A stretch of DNA of 64,000 nucleotides from Mitsuaria sp. WAJ17 (GTDB taxonomy: Bacteria > Pseudomonadota > Gammaproteobacteria > Burkholderiales > Burkholderiaceae_C): NCBI RefSeq assembly GCF_014174515.1, contig NZ_JACJUG010000003.1, forward strand, positions 124,001-188,000, in the 5' to 3' direction. This document shows, piece after piece, positions 57,157-64,000 of this stretch. The first letter of the stretch is position 1. The number at the start of each line of letters is the position of its first letter. The translations under genes were made by a program, and so were the position numbers. A model generated the notes under the pieces. It was not told where the DNA came from. It did not search any database and saw only the letters and a list, made by a program, of their open reading frames with translations.

Positions 57157-59181
57157 TCACCCCCGCCTGTTGGACCTGCTCCGCACCGCGCCGCGCCGCG
57201 CCGGGTCATGCGCCGCGAGCCAGCCCAGGAACTCCTGGTACCAAAGCTGGCTGTTCTTCGGCTTCTGCACCCAGTGGTTCTCGTCGGGAAACCAGAGCAG
57301 GCGGGCATCGACGCCGCGGGCCTTGAGGGTGTTGTAGTAGGCCAGGCCCTGGGCATCCGGCACGCGGTAGTCCTGCGCGCCGTGGATGACCAGGGTCGGC
57401 GTCTGCATGCGGTGGGCAAAGGCATGTGGGCTCTGCGCGGCCACGCGCGCGGGCTCGTCCCAGTACCAGGCGCCCAGCTCTTGCGCGTGCCAGGTGTAGG
57501 CATCGTCGGCGAACATGGCCTGCCAGTCGTAGCAACCGGCGTGGCACACGTAGGCCTGGTAGCGGCCGGCATCCACGTGGCCGTTCATCCAGGCCACCAT
57601 GTAGCCACCGTAGCTGCCGCCGCTGGCGAAGACGCGGTCGCGGGCGATCCAGGGCTTTTTCAGCAGCCAGTCGGTGGCGGCCTCGATGTCCTGCAGCTCC
57701 AGCTCGCCCCAGCGCTGGGTGATGGCGTCCTTGAAGGCCTGCCCGTAGCCGGAGGAACCGTGGTAGTTCACGCTGGCCACCACATAGCCCTGAGCGGCAA
57801 GCAGCTGGGCATTCCAGCGGAAATGCCACATGTCGCCGAATGCCGAATGCGGGCCGCCGTGAATCAGGTGCAGCAGAGGGTACTTGCGCTTGGCGTCGAA
57901 GCCGGGTGGGTAGGTCAGCCACATCTGGACCTCGTCACCCTGCGCGCCCTTGATGCCGACGGGCTCGACACGGCCCATGCGCAGCGGCCTCAGCAGGTCA
58001 TCGTTGAAGGACTCCATGCGCAGCGGTGTGTCGCCCTCCATCACGCTGAGGCGGGGCGGGTGCTGGGCGCTGTCGTGCAGCACGACCAGGGTGCCTGCCT
58101 GCAGGTCGAAGGCTGCGGTGTGGCCGCCCTCGAACTGGGTGAAGGCGGCACAGGTCTTGGCGTCGAAGCGCCAGAGGTGGCGTCGGCCCTCGTCCTCGGC
58201 GCAGAAGAGCAGGCCCAGGTCGTCCTCGTCCCAGCGCAGCGGGGCCTGCACCTCGCGGTCCCAGTCCTCGGACAGCACGGCCCAGTTGCCATGGGTGTCC
58301 AGCACGCCCAGCTGCTCGGGCATGGTGTGCTTGAGGCCGCGATGGCAGGCCAGGAAGGCAAGGTGGTGGCCCGCATGGCTGTAGACGGGCGCATGCAGGT
58401 GCCAGCCCTCCTCCTGCAGCAAGGTGCGCACCTGGCGGCTGCGCACCTCGACCTCGGCCAGCGCGAAGCAATGGTCCAGGCGCTTCTCGTGCGCCGGGTC
58501 GAAGGCGAAGACGATGCGGCGGCCGTCGGGGGAGATGTCAAAGCAGTCGGCATCGGGCTCGGAACGGCTGAGTTCCCAGCCAGTACCTTCGAAGAGGTCG
58601 CGGACCTTGCCGCTGCGGGTGTCCAGCACGTGCAGGTGCGGCACACGGTCCATGGGGATGTGGTGGTCCCAGAAGCGGTAGAGCGACTCCGAAGTCACAT
58701 AGCCGCTGGCCTTGCGGGCCTTGTGTGCGGCCCAGGCCTTGGCCTGCGCCGCGGCACCCTTGTGCTGAGGCCAGACCCAGGCCACGAAGGCGATGTGGCG
58801 GCCATCGGGGAACCATTTGAAGGCTTCGATGCCCATGGGCACCGAGCTGGCGCGCCGCGCCTCGCCACCGTCGGGTGCGATGAGGTAGAGCTGCGGGCTT
58901 TCGTCCTTCACCCCGTCCTGCTCGCGACGGGCGATGAAGGCGATCTGGTCGCCTTGCGGGCTCCAGCGCGGGCTGCCGTCCTTGTCACCCGCCTGCGTCA
59001 GACGGCGGGGTTCGCCGCCCAGGGTGGAGAGCAGCCACAGACTGCTCTGACTGCTGTCCTTCTCCAGCGAGTAACTTGTGAGGCTGGCCACGGCCTGTGC
59101 GCCGTCGGGCGAGAGGCTGGGCGCGCCGAGGCGCTCGATGGCCCAGAGGGCCTCAATGCTGAAGGTCTTGCTCGTGGCCAT
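57157..59181 (-). CDS. S9-family prolyl oligopeptidase / acylaminoacyl peptidase
   Basis: The 674-residue protein has an N-terminal beta-propeller of WD-like repeats (SPRWSPQGDQIAFIA, FDISPDGRRIVFAFDP) and a C-terminal alpha/beta hydrolase domain. The catalytic residues are Ser in ASGGSYGGYMVA, Asp in HGAQDYRVPDAQ and His in PDENHW. The HGGPHSAFGDMWHFRWN oxyanion segment is as in dipeptidyl- and acylaminoacyl-peptidases. No signal peptide is seen, so it is probably cytoplasmic. Start MATSKTF at 59181 gives family length. The substrate class (N-acylated or proline-containing peptides) is inferred. Confidence 0.92.
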   Translation of the reverse strand: MATSKTFSIEALWAIERLGAPSLSPDGAQAVASLTSYSLEKDSSQSSLWLLSTLGGEPRRLTQAGDKDGSPRWSPQGDQIAFIARREQDGVKDESPQLYLIAPDGGEARRASSVPMGIEAFKWFPDGRHIAFVAWVWPQHKGAAAQAKAWAAHKARKASGYVTSESLYRFWDHHIPMDRVPHLHVLDTRSGKVRDLFEGTGWELSRSEPDADCFDISPDGRRIVFAFDPAHEKRLDHCFALAEVEVRSRQVRTLLQEEGWHLHAPVYSHAGHHLAFLACHRGLKHTMPEQLGVLDTHGNWAVLSEDWDREVQAPLRWDEDDLGLLFCAEDEGRRHLWRFDAKTCAAFTQFEGGHTAAFDLQAGTLVVLHDSAQHPPRLSVMEGDTPLRMESFNDDLLRPLRMGRVEPVGIKGAQGDEVQMWLTYPPGFDAKRKYPLLHLIHGGPHSAFGDMWHFRWNAQLLAAQGYVVASVNYHGSSGYGQAFKDAITQRWGELELQDIEAATDWLLKKPWIARDRVFASGGSYGGYMVAWMNGHVDAGRYQAYVCHAGCYDWQAMFADDAYTWHAQELGAWYWDEPARVAAQSPHAFAHRMQTPTLVIHGAQDYRVPDAQGLAYYNTLKARGVDARLLWFPDENHWVQKPKNSQLWYQEFLGWLAAHDPARRGAVRSRSNRRG

Positions 59182-59276
59182 GCGCCTTGCTCCTCGTCAT
59201 GCGGCACGCCGGTGTGCACGCCGGGCCGCAGTGTAGGGGCGAGGCGAAGGTGGCGGTGGGGAGGCCGCGTCCGCGC

Positions 59277-60119
59277 TCAGCGGTTGCGGCTCTGCATGAA
59301 GACCAGCTTTTCGAAGAGGGTCAGGTCTTGCTCGTTCTTCAGCAGAGCGCCCACCAGGGGCGGGATGGCGACCTTCTCGTCCTGCGCCTGGAGCGCATCG
59401 ACGGGGATGTCCTCGGCCAGCAGCAGCTTGAGCCAGTCGATCAGCTCGGAGGTGCTGGGCTTCTTCTTGAGGCCGGGCAGGTTGCGCACGTCGTAGAAGG
59501 TCTTGAGCGCCGCGGCCAGCAGCTCCTTCTTGAGGCCGGGGAAATGCAGGTCGGCGATGCGCTGCATGGTCTCGGCCTCGGGGAACTTGATGTAGTGGAA
59601 GAAGCAGCGGCGCAGGAAGGCGTCCGGCAGCTCCTTCTCGTTGTTGGAGGTGATGAAGACCAGGGGCCGGTGCTTGGCCCTGATCATCTGCCGCGTCTCG
59701 TAGCAGTAGAACTCCATGCGGTCGAGTTCGCGCAGCAGGTCGTTGGGGAACTCGATGTCGGCCTTGTCGATCTCGTCGATCAACAGCGCTACCGGCTGCT
59801 CGGACTCGAAGGCCTGCCACAGCACGCCCTTGACGATGTAGTTGTGAATGTCCTTGACGCGCTCGTCGCCCAGTTGGCTGTCACGAAGGCGGCTGACGGC
59901 GTCGTACTCGTAGAGGCCCTGCTGTGCCTTGGTCGTGCTCTTGATGTGCCACTGCAACAGCGGCAAGCCGACGCTCTGGGCGACCTCCTCGGCCAGCATG
60001 GTCTTGCCGGTGCCGGGCTCGCCCTTGACCAGCAAGGGGCGTTTGAGGGTGATGGCGGCGTTGACGGCCAACATCAGGTCGGCGGTGGCGACGTACTGCT
60101 CGGAGCCTTGGAACTTCAT
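59277..60119 (-). CDS. MoxR-type AAA+ ATPase
   Basis: The 280-residue ATPase shows Walker A GEPGTGKT, Walker B LLIDEIDKAD, sensor 1 ITSNNEKELPDAFLRRC, and the start MKFQGSEQYVAT with LMLAVNAAITLKRPLLVKG. MoxR proteins remodel or activate partner complexes together with VWA proteins such as the one at 54206-55393. I took ATG 60119; a TTG at 60131 would add four residues. It is divergent from cytochrome c4; the 88-base spacer must hold both promoters. Confidence 0.92.
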   Translation of the reverse strand: MKFQGSEQYVATADLMLAVNAAITLKRPLLVKGEPGTGKTMLAEEVAQSVGLPLLQWHIKSTTKAQQGLYEYDAVSRLRDSQLGDERVKDIHNYIVKGVLWQAFESEQPVALLIDEIDKADIEFPNDLLRELDRMEFYCYETRQMIRAKHRPLVFITSNNEKELPDAFLRRCFFHYIKFPEAETMQRIADLHFPGLKKELLAAALKTFYDVRNLPGLKKKPSTSELIDWLKLLLAEDIPVDALQAQDEKVAIPPLVGALLKNEQDLTLFEKLVFMQSRNR

Positions 60120-60168
60120 GCTGTGGATCAATGCGGGTAAGTCTGCAAACCAGTATAAGGTCCGTCCC

Positions 60169-60174
60169 TATAAT
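60169..60174 (+). promoter_or_regulatory. -10 TATAAT of the cytochrome c4 gene
   Basis: A perfect TATAAT lies 33 bases before the ATG of the cytochrome gene. The -35 region has no TTGACA match; the leader would be about 27 bases. Confidence 0.5.
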
Positions 60175-60207
60175 GCGCCCCGGTGTCAGATCAAGAACTT
60201 CGGGACC

Positions 60208-60849
60208 ATGAACAAACTGTTGAAGCTCACCTTCGCCGTTCTCGCTGGCCTCACCGCTGTCGGCGCGCAGGCGCAGGACGTCAAGGCGGGTGAGAAGAAG
60301 ATCGCCATGTGCATCGGCTGCCACGGCATCGTCGGCTACCAGGCGACCTTCCCCGAAATTCACAAGGTGCCGATGATCGCTGGCCAGAACGCCAAGTACA
60401 TCGCCTCCGCCCTGAACGCTTACGCCAAGGGGGAGCGCAAGCACCCGACCATGCGCGGCATCGCGCAGTCGCTGAGCGAGCAGGACATCGCCGACATCTC
60501 CGCCTTCTACGAGCAGCAGGCCCAGGCCCCCGCCGCGGGTGAGGCCGCTGCCGCTCCCGCCAACGTGGCCGAGCTGCTGAACAAGGGGGCCTGCGCGTCC
60601 TGCCATGGCGCCAACTTCAGCAAGCCCATCGACGGCGCCTACCCCAAGCTGGCCGGCCAGCATGCCGACTATCTCTACGCCGCCTTGAAGTCCTACCAGA
60701 CCGAGGGCAACCCCTATGTGGGCCGCGGCAACGCCATCATGGCTGGCCAGGTGAAGCAGTTCAGCCACGCCGAGCTGAAGGCCATTGCCAAGTACCTGTC
60801 CTCGCTCAACGGCGAGCTGCGCACGGTGCCCCAGAGCAAGATGCGCTGA
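60208..60849 (+). CDS. Diheme cytochrome c4
   Basis: The 213-residue periplasmic cytochrome has a signal peptide (MNKLLKLTFAVLAGLTAVGAQAQ) and two class I heme-c domains. The sites are CIGCH near residue 35 and CASCH near residue 131. The distal methionines are probably in HPTMRGIA and NAIMAGQV. Two-domain c4 proteins pass electrons to terminal oxidases such as cbb3. An Ala/Pro linker (QAPAAGEAAAAPANV) joins the domains. A strong terminator follows the stop. Confidence 0.95.
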   Translation: MNKLLKLTFAVLAGLTAVGAQAQDVKAGEKKIAMCIGCHGIVGYQATFPEIHKVPMIAGQNAKYIASALNAYAKGERKHPTMRGIAQSLSEQDIADISAFYEQQAQAPAAGEAAAAPANVAELLNKGACASCHGANFSKPIDGAYPKLAGQHADYLYAALKSYQTEGNPYVGRGNAIMAGQVKQFSHAELKAIAKYLSSLNGELRTVPQSKMR

Positions 60850-60870
60850 GCGTCCTTGCCGCTCCGGATC

Positions 60871-60896
60871 AAGCCGCCTCGCTAGGCGGCTTTTTC
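60871..60896 (+). terminator. Rho-independent terminator after cytochrome c4
   Basis: AGCCGCC and GGCGGCT form a seven-base-pair stem around a six-base loop, followed by TTTTTC. It lies 22 bases after the stop codon. Confidence 0.85.
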
Positions 60897-60978
60897 GTGT
60901 CCGATTTGGCTTTCCATCGGGAGGGGCACCGTCGATACTGGGTGGCAGTTCCCAGATTCCGCTCCCCACCTTCCTCAC

Positions 60979-62232
60979 ATGCTCAAAAGAATACCGACCC
61001 AGCAAGTCCGGCTCGGCATGTTCTTGCAGTCCATGGAAGGTTCATGGCTGTCCCATCCCTTCTGGAAGACCAAGTTTGTGCTGCGCGAGCAGAGCGAGCT
61101 CGATGCCTTGCTCAAGAGCGGGGTCGTCGCCGTCTGGATCGACGTGGAAAAGGGCCTGGACATCCAGGAGGCCAAGCCCCTGCAGATGCCCGCGCTGCCG
61201 CCGGAGCCGCCCAGGCCGCAGGAGCCCCAGCCCGCCGCGGCGCCTGCCCCCGCGCCAGCGCCCGCATCGCCGCCGCCCGGCATGCGCGCCAGCCTGCACG
61301 ACGAGATGGGCCGCGCCGCGCAGATCGTCAGCCGCTCCCGGGCCGCGGTGATCAACCTCTTCGGCGAAGCCCGCCTGGGCAAGGCCATCGATGCCGAGCA
61401 GTGCCTGCCGCTGGTGGAGGAGGTCGCCAATTCGGTGTCGCGCAACCCCTCGGCGCTGATCAGCCTTGCCCGGCTCAAGACCAAGGACGACTACACCTAC
61501 ATGCACTCGGTGGCGGTGTGTGCCCTGATGGTGTCCCTGTCCCGGCACATGGGCTTGAACGAGGCCCAGACGCGCGAGGCCGGCCTGGCGGGCCTGCTGC
61601 ATGACGTCGGCAAGATGGCCATGCCCATCGACGTGCTCAACAAGCCCGGGCAGCTGACGGACGACGAGTTCGCTGTGATGCGCTCGCACCCCGTGCGCGG
61701 CTATGAGATGCTGCTGGAGGGCGGCGCCGTGCCGGCCGCGGCCCTGGACGTCTGCCTGCACCACCACGAGAAGATCGACGGCTCTGGCTATCCCAAGAAG
61801 CTCAAGGGGGATGAGATCTCGCTGCTGGCCCGCATGGGCGCGGTCTGCGATGTCTACGACGCCATCACCTCCACCCGTCCCTACAAGAACGCCTGGGACC
61901 CTGCCGGCTCCATCCAGCGCATGGCGCAATGGACGGGCCACTTCGATCCAGTGGTCTTCCAGGCTTTCGTCAAGAGCGTGGGTATCTATCCGGTGGGGAC
62001 CCTGGTGAAGCTGCACTCCGGGCGCCTGGCCGTTGTGGTGGAGCAAAGCCCGGTGCGCCTGACCGCGCCCTTGGTGCGCGTCTTCTTCTCGACCAAGTCG
62101 CAGTTGCCCATCCCCACGGAGCTGGTCAACCTGGACCTGCCGGCGGCCACGGACCGCATCGTCTCGCGGGAGAACCCCACGGACTGGGGCTTCAAGCACC
62201 TGGACGAACTCTGGATGAAGGCGCCCGGCTAG
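60979..62232 (+). CDS. HD-GYP domain cyclic di-GMP phosphodiesterase with DUF3391
   Basis: The 417-residue protein begins with a DUF3391-like domain (MLKRIPTQQVRLGMFLQSMEG, residues 1-65), then a Pro/Ala linker (70-101). The HD-GYP domain starts with the upstream His176 and has HDVGK at 208-212 and HHHEKIDGSGYP at 261-272, with the GYP intact. It should bind metals and hydrolyse cyclic di-GMP to GMP or pGpG. No signal peptide or membrane helix is seen. It follows the cytochrome c4 terminator, so it needs its own promoter. Confidence 0.92.
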   Translation: MLKRIPTQQVRLGMFLQSMEGSWLSHPFWKTKFVLREQSELDALLKSGVVAVWIDVEKGLDIQEAKPLQMPALPPEPPRPQEPQPAAAPAPAPAPASPPPGMRASLHDEMGRAAQIVSRSRAAVINLFGEARLGKAIDAEQCLPLVEEVANSVSRNPSALISLARLKTKDDYTYMHSVAVCALMVSLSRHMGLNEAQTREAGLAGLLHDVGKMAMPIDVLNKPGQLTDDEFAVMRSHPVRGYEMLLEGGAVPAAALDVCLHHHEKIDGSGYPKKLKGDEISLLARMGAVCDVYDAITSTRPYKNAWDPAGSIQRMAQWTGHFDPVVFQAFVKSVGIYPVGTLVKLHSGRLAVVVEQSPVRLTAPLVRVFFSTKSQLPIPTELVNLDLPAATDRIVSRENPTDWGFKHLDELWMKAPG

Positions 62233-62381
62233 TCCTGAGCCAGGGCCCGCAGGCCTGTGCCTCAGGGGCCGAGGCGCGCGATACCGGCCATTTAGCGGTG
62301 CTTTTGAGCCCTTCGAAAGGCGGAGGCTGCCGGGATACTGCCCCCATCCGTCCCCTGGCGACGGCCCAGCCCTTGCCGACC

Positions 62382-64000
62382 ATGCTTGTCTTCCCCCCGC
62401 GTTCCTCGCGTTCTTTCGCACCCACCGGCCCAGCCCCTCGGGCCGCTCGCCTGCTGTGCTGGGCCATGGCCCTGTCGCTGGCGGCTTGTGGCGGCGGAGG
62501 AGGCGCAGGCGGCGGCACGGACACGGGCACCGGCACCGGCAGCACCACGCCACCGGTGCTCAGCGGCGTGGCCGCCACAGGCGCCCCGCTGGGCTCGGCC
62601 AGCGTCACGGTCCTGGACGCCAGCGGTGCCACGGTGGGGACGGGCAGCACCCATCCCACCGATGGCAGCTACAAGATCACGCTGAGCAAGCAGAGTCCGC
62701 AGGCGCCCCTGCTGGTTCAGGCGCGGGGCCTCAGCGCCCTGGGCGACATGGTGGTGCTGCACTCCGCGGTGCCCAAGTCGGCCAGCACCATGGTGGCCAA
62801 CGTCTCGCCCCTCAGCGAGGCCCTTCTGGCCCTGACCCTGGGCGACGCACCGCGCACCGTGTTCAGCGACGTGGCGGGCCACAGCGGCGCCACCGCTCGG
62901 CTGGGCACACAGCTCGCCGCCGCCGCGGACTTCCTCAAGACCCTCATCAAAACCAATATCAGCGACGCCAAGATCACCGACGCCACCACCCTGGACCTGC
63001 TCGGCGACGCCAGCTTCGCGGCCAACAAGGGCGCCCAGGACCTGCTGATCGAGGCCCTGCGCGTGGACTTGGCCAGCAGCAGTACCGGCACGCCTCAGCT
63101 GCTGCTGGCCAACAAGCTCAAGCCGGGGGCGCCTGTCGAGGTGGTGGTGGACCTGCCTACCCTGCAGACCGAGTTGGCCAAGGGCAGCAGCGCCACGCCG
63201 CTCAACGCCGTCACCAGCACCCTCAAGGCCACCACGGGGGCCACCACCCTGTTGCCCAATGCCGCCAGCCTGGACGAACTGCCGGCGGCGATCAACAAGA
63301 TGCTGGCCCAGGGCCTTTCGGCCAGCGCCATCAGCAGCCACAGCCTGCTCTCGGCCTTCACGGTCAATGACAGCCGGGACAAGATCTCCATGGCCCTGTA
63401 CTTCGCCGACCTGGCCAGCAAGAACCACGAGCTGGGCCGCTTCCAGATCGTGGCCTGCCTGGACGATGTCTTCGCCTCCGGCAACTGCACCCGCCTGCAG
63501 GTCAGCGCCTACGTGACGGACAGCGCTGGCAAGGTGCTGGACATCTTCCAGACCACGGTCAACTACCTCAAGTCCACCACCGCAGGCGTGCCCTCCTGGC
63601 GGCTCTATGGCAACGGTCGCACGCTGGAATTCAACGTCATCCCCATGGCCGTGGCCAGCTTCGCGGGCGATGGCAGCTTGCAGACGGGCAGCACGGCCAA
63701 TCCGCGTGCCGGCGTGCAGCTGGACCTGCAGGGCCAGACGCTGGATGCGCCCATCACCAGTGCCCTGGACAGCGGCGTGGTGCAGACGCCCAACGGCTTC
63801 GCCATCGCCATGGCCTACTGCGCCCGTGCGCGCATGTGCATCACCAAGGTCCCCGGTGCCACCAGCACCACGGCGACCGGGCAGGCCACGGACTATGCCC
63901 TGCTGCAGGACAGCATCGGCTGGATCGGCGGGGCCGATGCGCTGCGGTCGGCCAGATACAGCGCCAGCTTCACGCAGCCCGGCAGCACCGCCCGGACCCA
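62382..64000 (+). CDS. Large lipoprotein with carboxypeptidase-regulatory-like domain, cut by window edge
   Basis: The frame is open from ATG 62382 to the right edge (539 complete codons). After a polar N-terminus comes LLCWAMALSLAAC, a lipobox with Cys36, then a run of glycines and a Gly/Thr linker. The first domain (VLSGVAATGAPLGSASVTVLDA, then SYKITLS) resembles the carboxypeptidase-regulatory (CnaB-like) fold seen in surface lipoproteins. The rest is Ala/Ser/Thr-rich with a few Cys (CLDDVFASGNC, YCARARMC) and no recognised domain. It is probably exported to the outer membrane; function unknown. Confidence 0.75.
   Translation, partial: MLVFPPRSSRSFAPTGPAPRAARLLCWAMALSLAACGGGGGAGGGTDTGTGTGSTTPPVLSGVAATGAPLGSASVTVLDASGATVGTGSTHPTDGSYKITLSKQSPQAPLLVQARGLSALGDMVVLHSAVPKSASTMVANVSPLSEALLALTLGDAPRTVFSDVAGHSGATARLGTQLAAAADFLKTLIKTNISDAKITDATTLDLLGDASFAANKGAQDLLIEALRVDLASSSTGTPQLLLANKLKPGAPVEVVVDLPTLQTELAKGSSATPLNAVTSTLKATTGATTLLPNAASLDELPAAINKMLAQGLSASAISSHSLLSAFTVNDSRDKISMALYFADLASKNHELGRFQIVACLDDVFASGNCTRLQVSAYVTDSAGKVLDIFQTTVNYLKSTTAGVPSWRLYGNGRTLEFNVIPMAVASFAGDGSLQTGSTANPRAGVQLDLQGQTLDAPITSALDSGVVQTPNGFAIAMAYCARARMCITKVPGATSTTATGQATDYALLQDSIGWIGGADALRSARYSASFTQPGSTART

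Overview
The window is a chromosomal stretch of a high-GC betaproteobacterium. The best guess is Burkholderiales, in the Rubrivivax/Roseateles/Ideonella neighbourhood (Sphaerotilaceae or Comamonadaceae type). The evidence is the order ubiJ-ubiB-(symporter)-fmdB-DUF502-aspS, followed further on by nudB, an endonuclease/exonuclease-family gene and clsB, together with uniform GC-rich codon use, a diheme cytochrome c4 and a TamA/TamB pair. The assignment is an inference from gene content, not from a marker comparison.

1-12946 is one end of an exopolysaccharide locus. A minus-strand transcription unit of about 9.9 kb starts with a membrane phosphoglycosyl transferase (WcaJ type). It continues through an EpsL-like outer-membrane protein, galE, manC, rfbBDAC (dTDP-rhamnose) and wecB, and ends at a hairpin at 3012-3037. 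Beyond it lie a plus-strand UDP-glucuronate epimerase, a divergent WecG/TagA-type glycosyltransferase and a CgeB-like glycosyltransferase that runs off the left edge. The genes supply UDP-galactose, GDP-mannose, dTDP-rhamnose, UDP-ManNAc and a uronic acid.

13089-19885 is housekeeping: ubiJ, ubiB, a sodium/solute symporter, fmdB, DUF502 and aspS. 20037-23958 is a looser stretch of small membrane or exported proteins of unknown function, a CsgG-like lipoprotein and a tautomerase. nudB, an EEP-family hydrolase and clsB follow in a tight operon (24018-26656). A solitary sugar-binding periplasmic protein comes next on the minus strand.

27921-36157 is a complete histidine-utilisation locus of the two-step type (HutF plus HutG). 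hutU and hutH lie on one side, and hutC-hutD-hutI-hutG-hutF on the other, with a HutC-type operator between. An array of four inverted repeats fills the hutH-hutU gap.

36241-44482 carries a chemoreceptor, an S10 peptidase, DUF429, arginase, a LOG-family protein, moeB and a C-terminal processing protease. 44483-47983 differs from the rest. It has a multiply frameshifted acetyltransferase relic, a small conserved protein, an RRM protein and a cold-shock protein with a 341-base upstream leader. A trypsin-fold protein that has lost all three catalytic residues starts only 18 bases after the cold-shock gene's terminator. tRNA-Arg(CCU) closes this region.

48148-64000 contains tamB-tamA-VWA protein (overlapping), an EAL phosphodiesterase, an S9 peptidase, a MoxR ATPase, cytochrome c4, an HD-GYP protein and the start of a large lipoprotein. 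No CRISPR array, integrase, complete insertion sequence or rRNA gene was seen.
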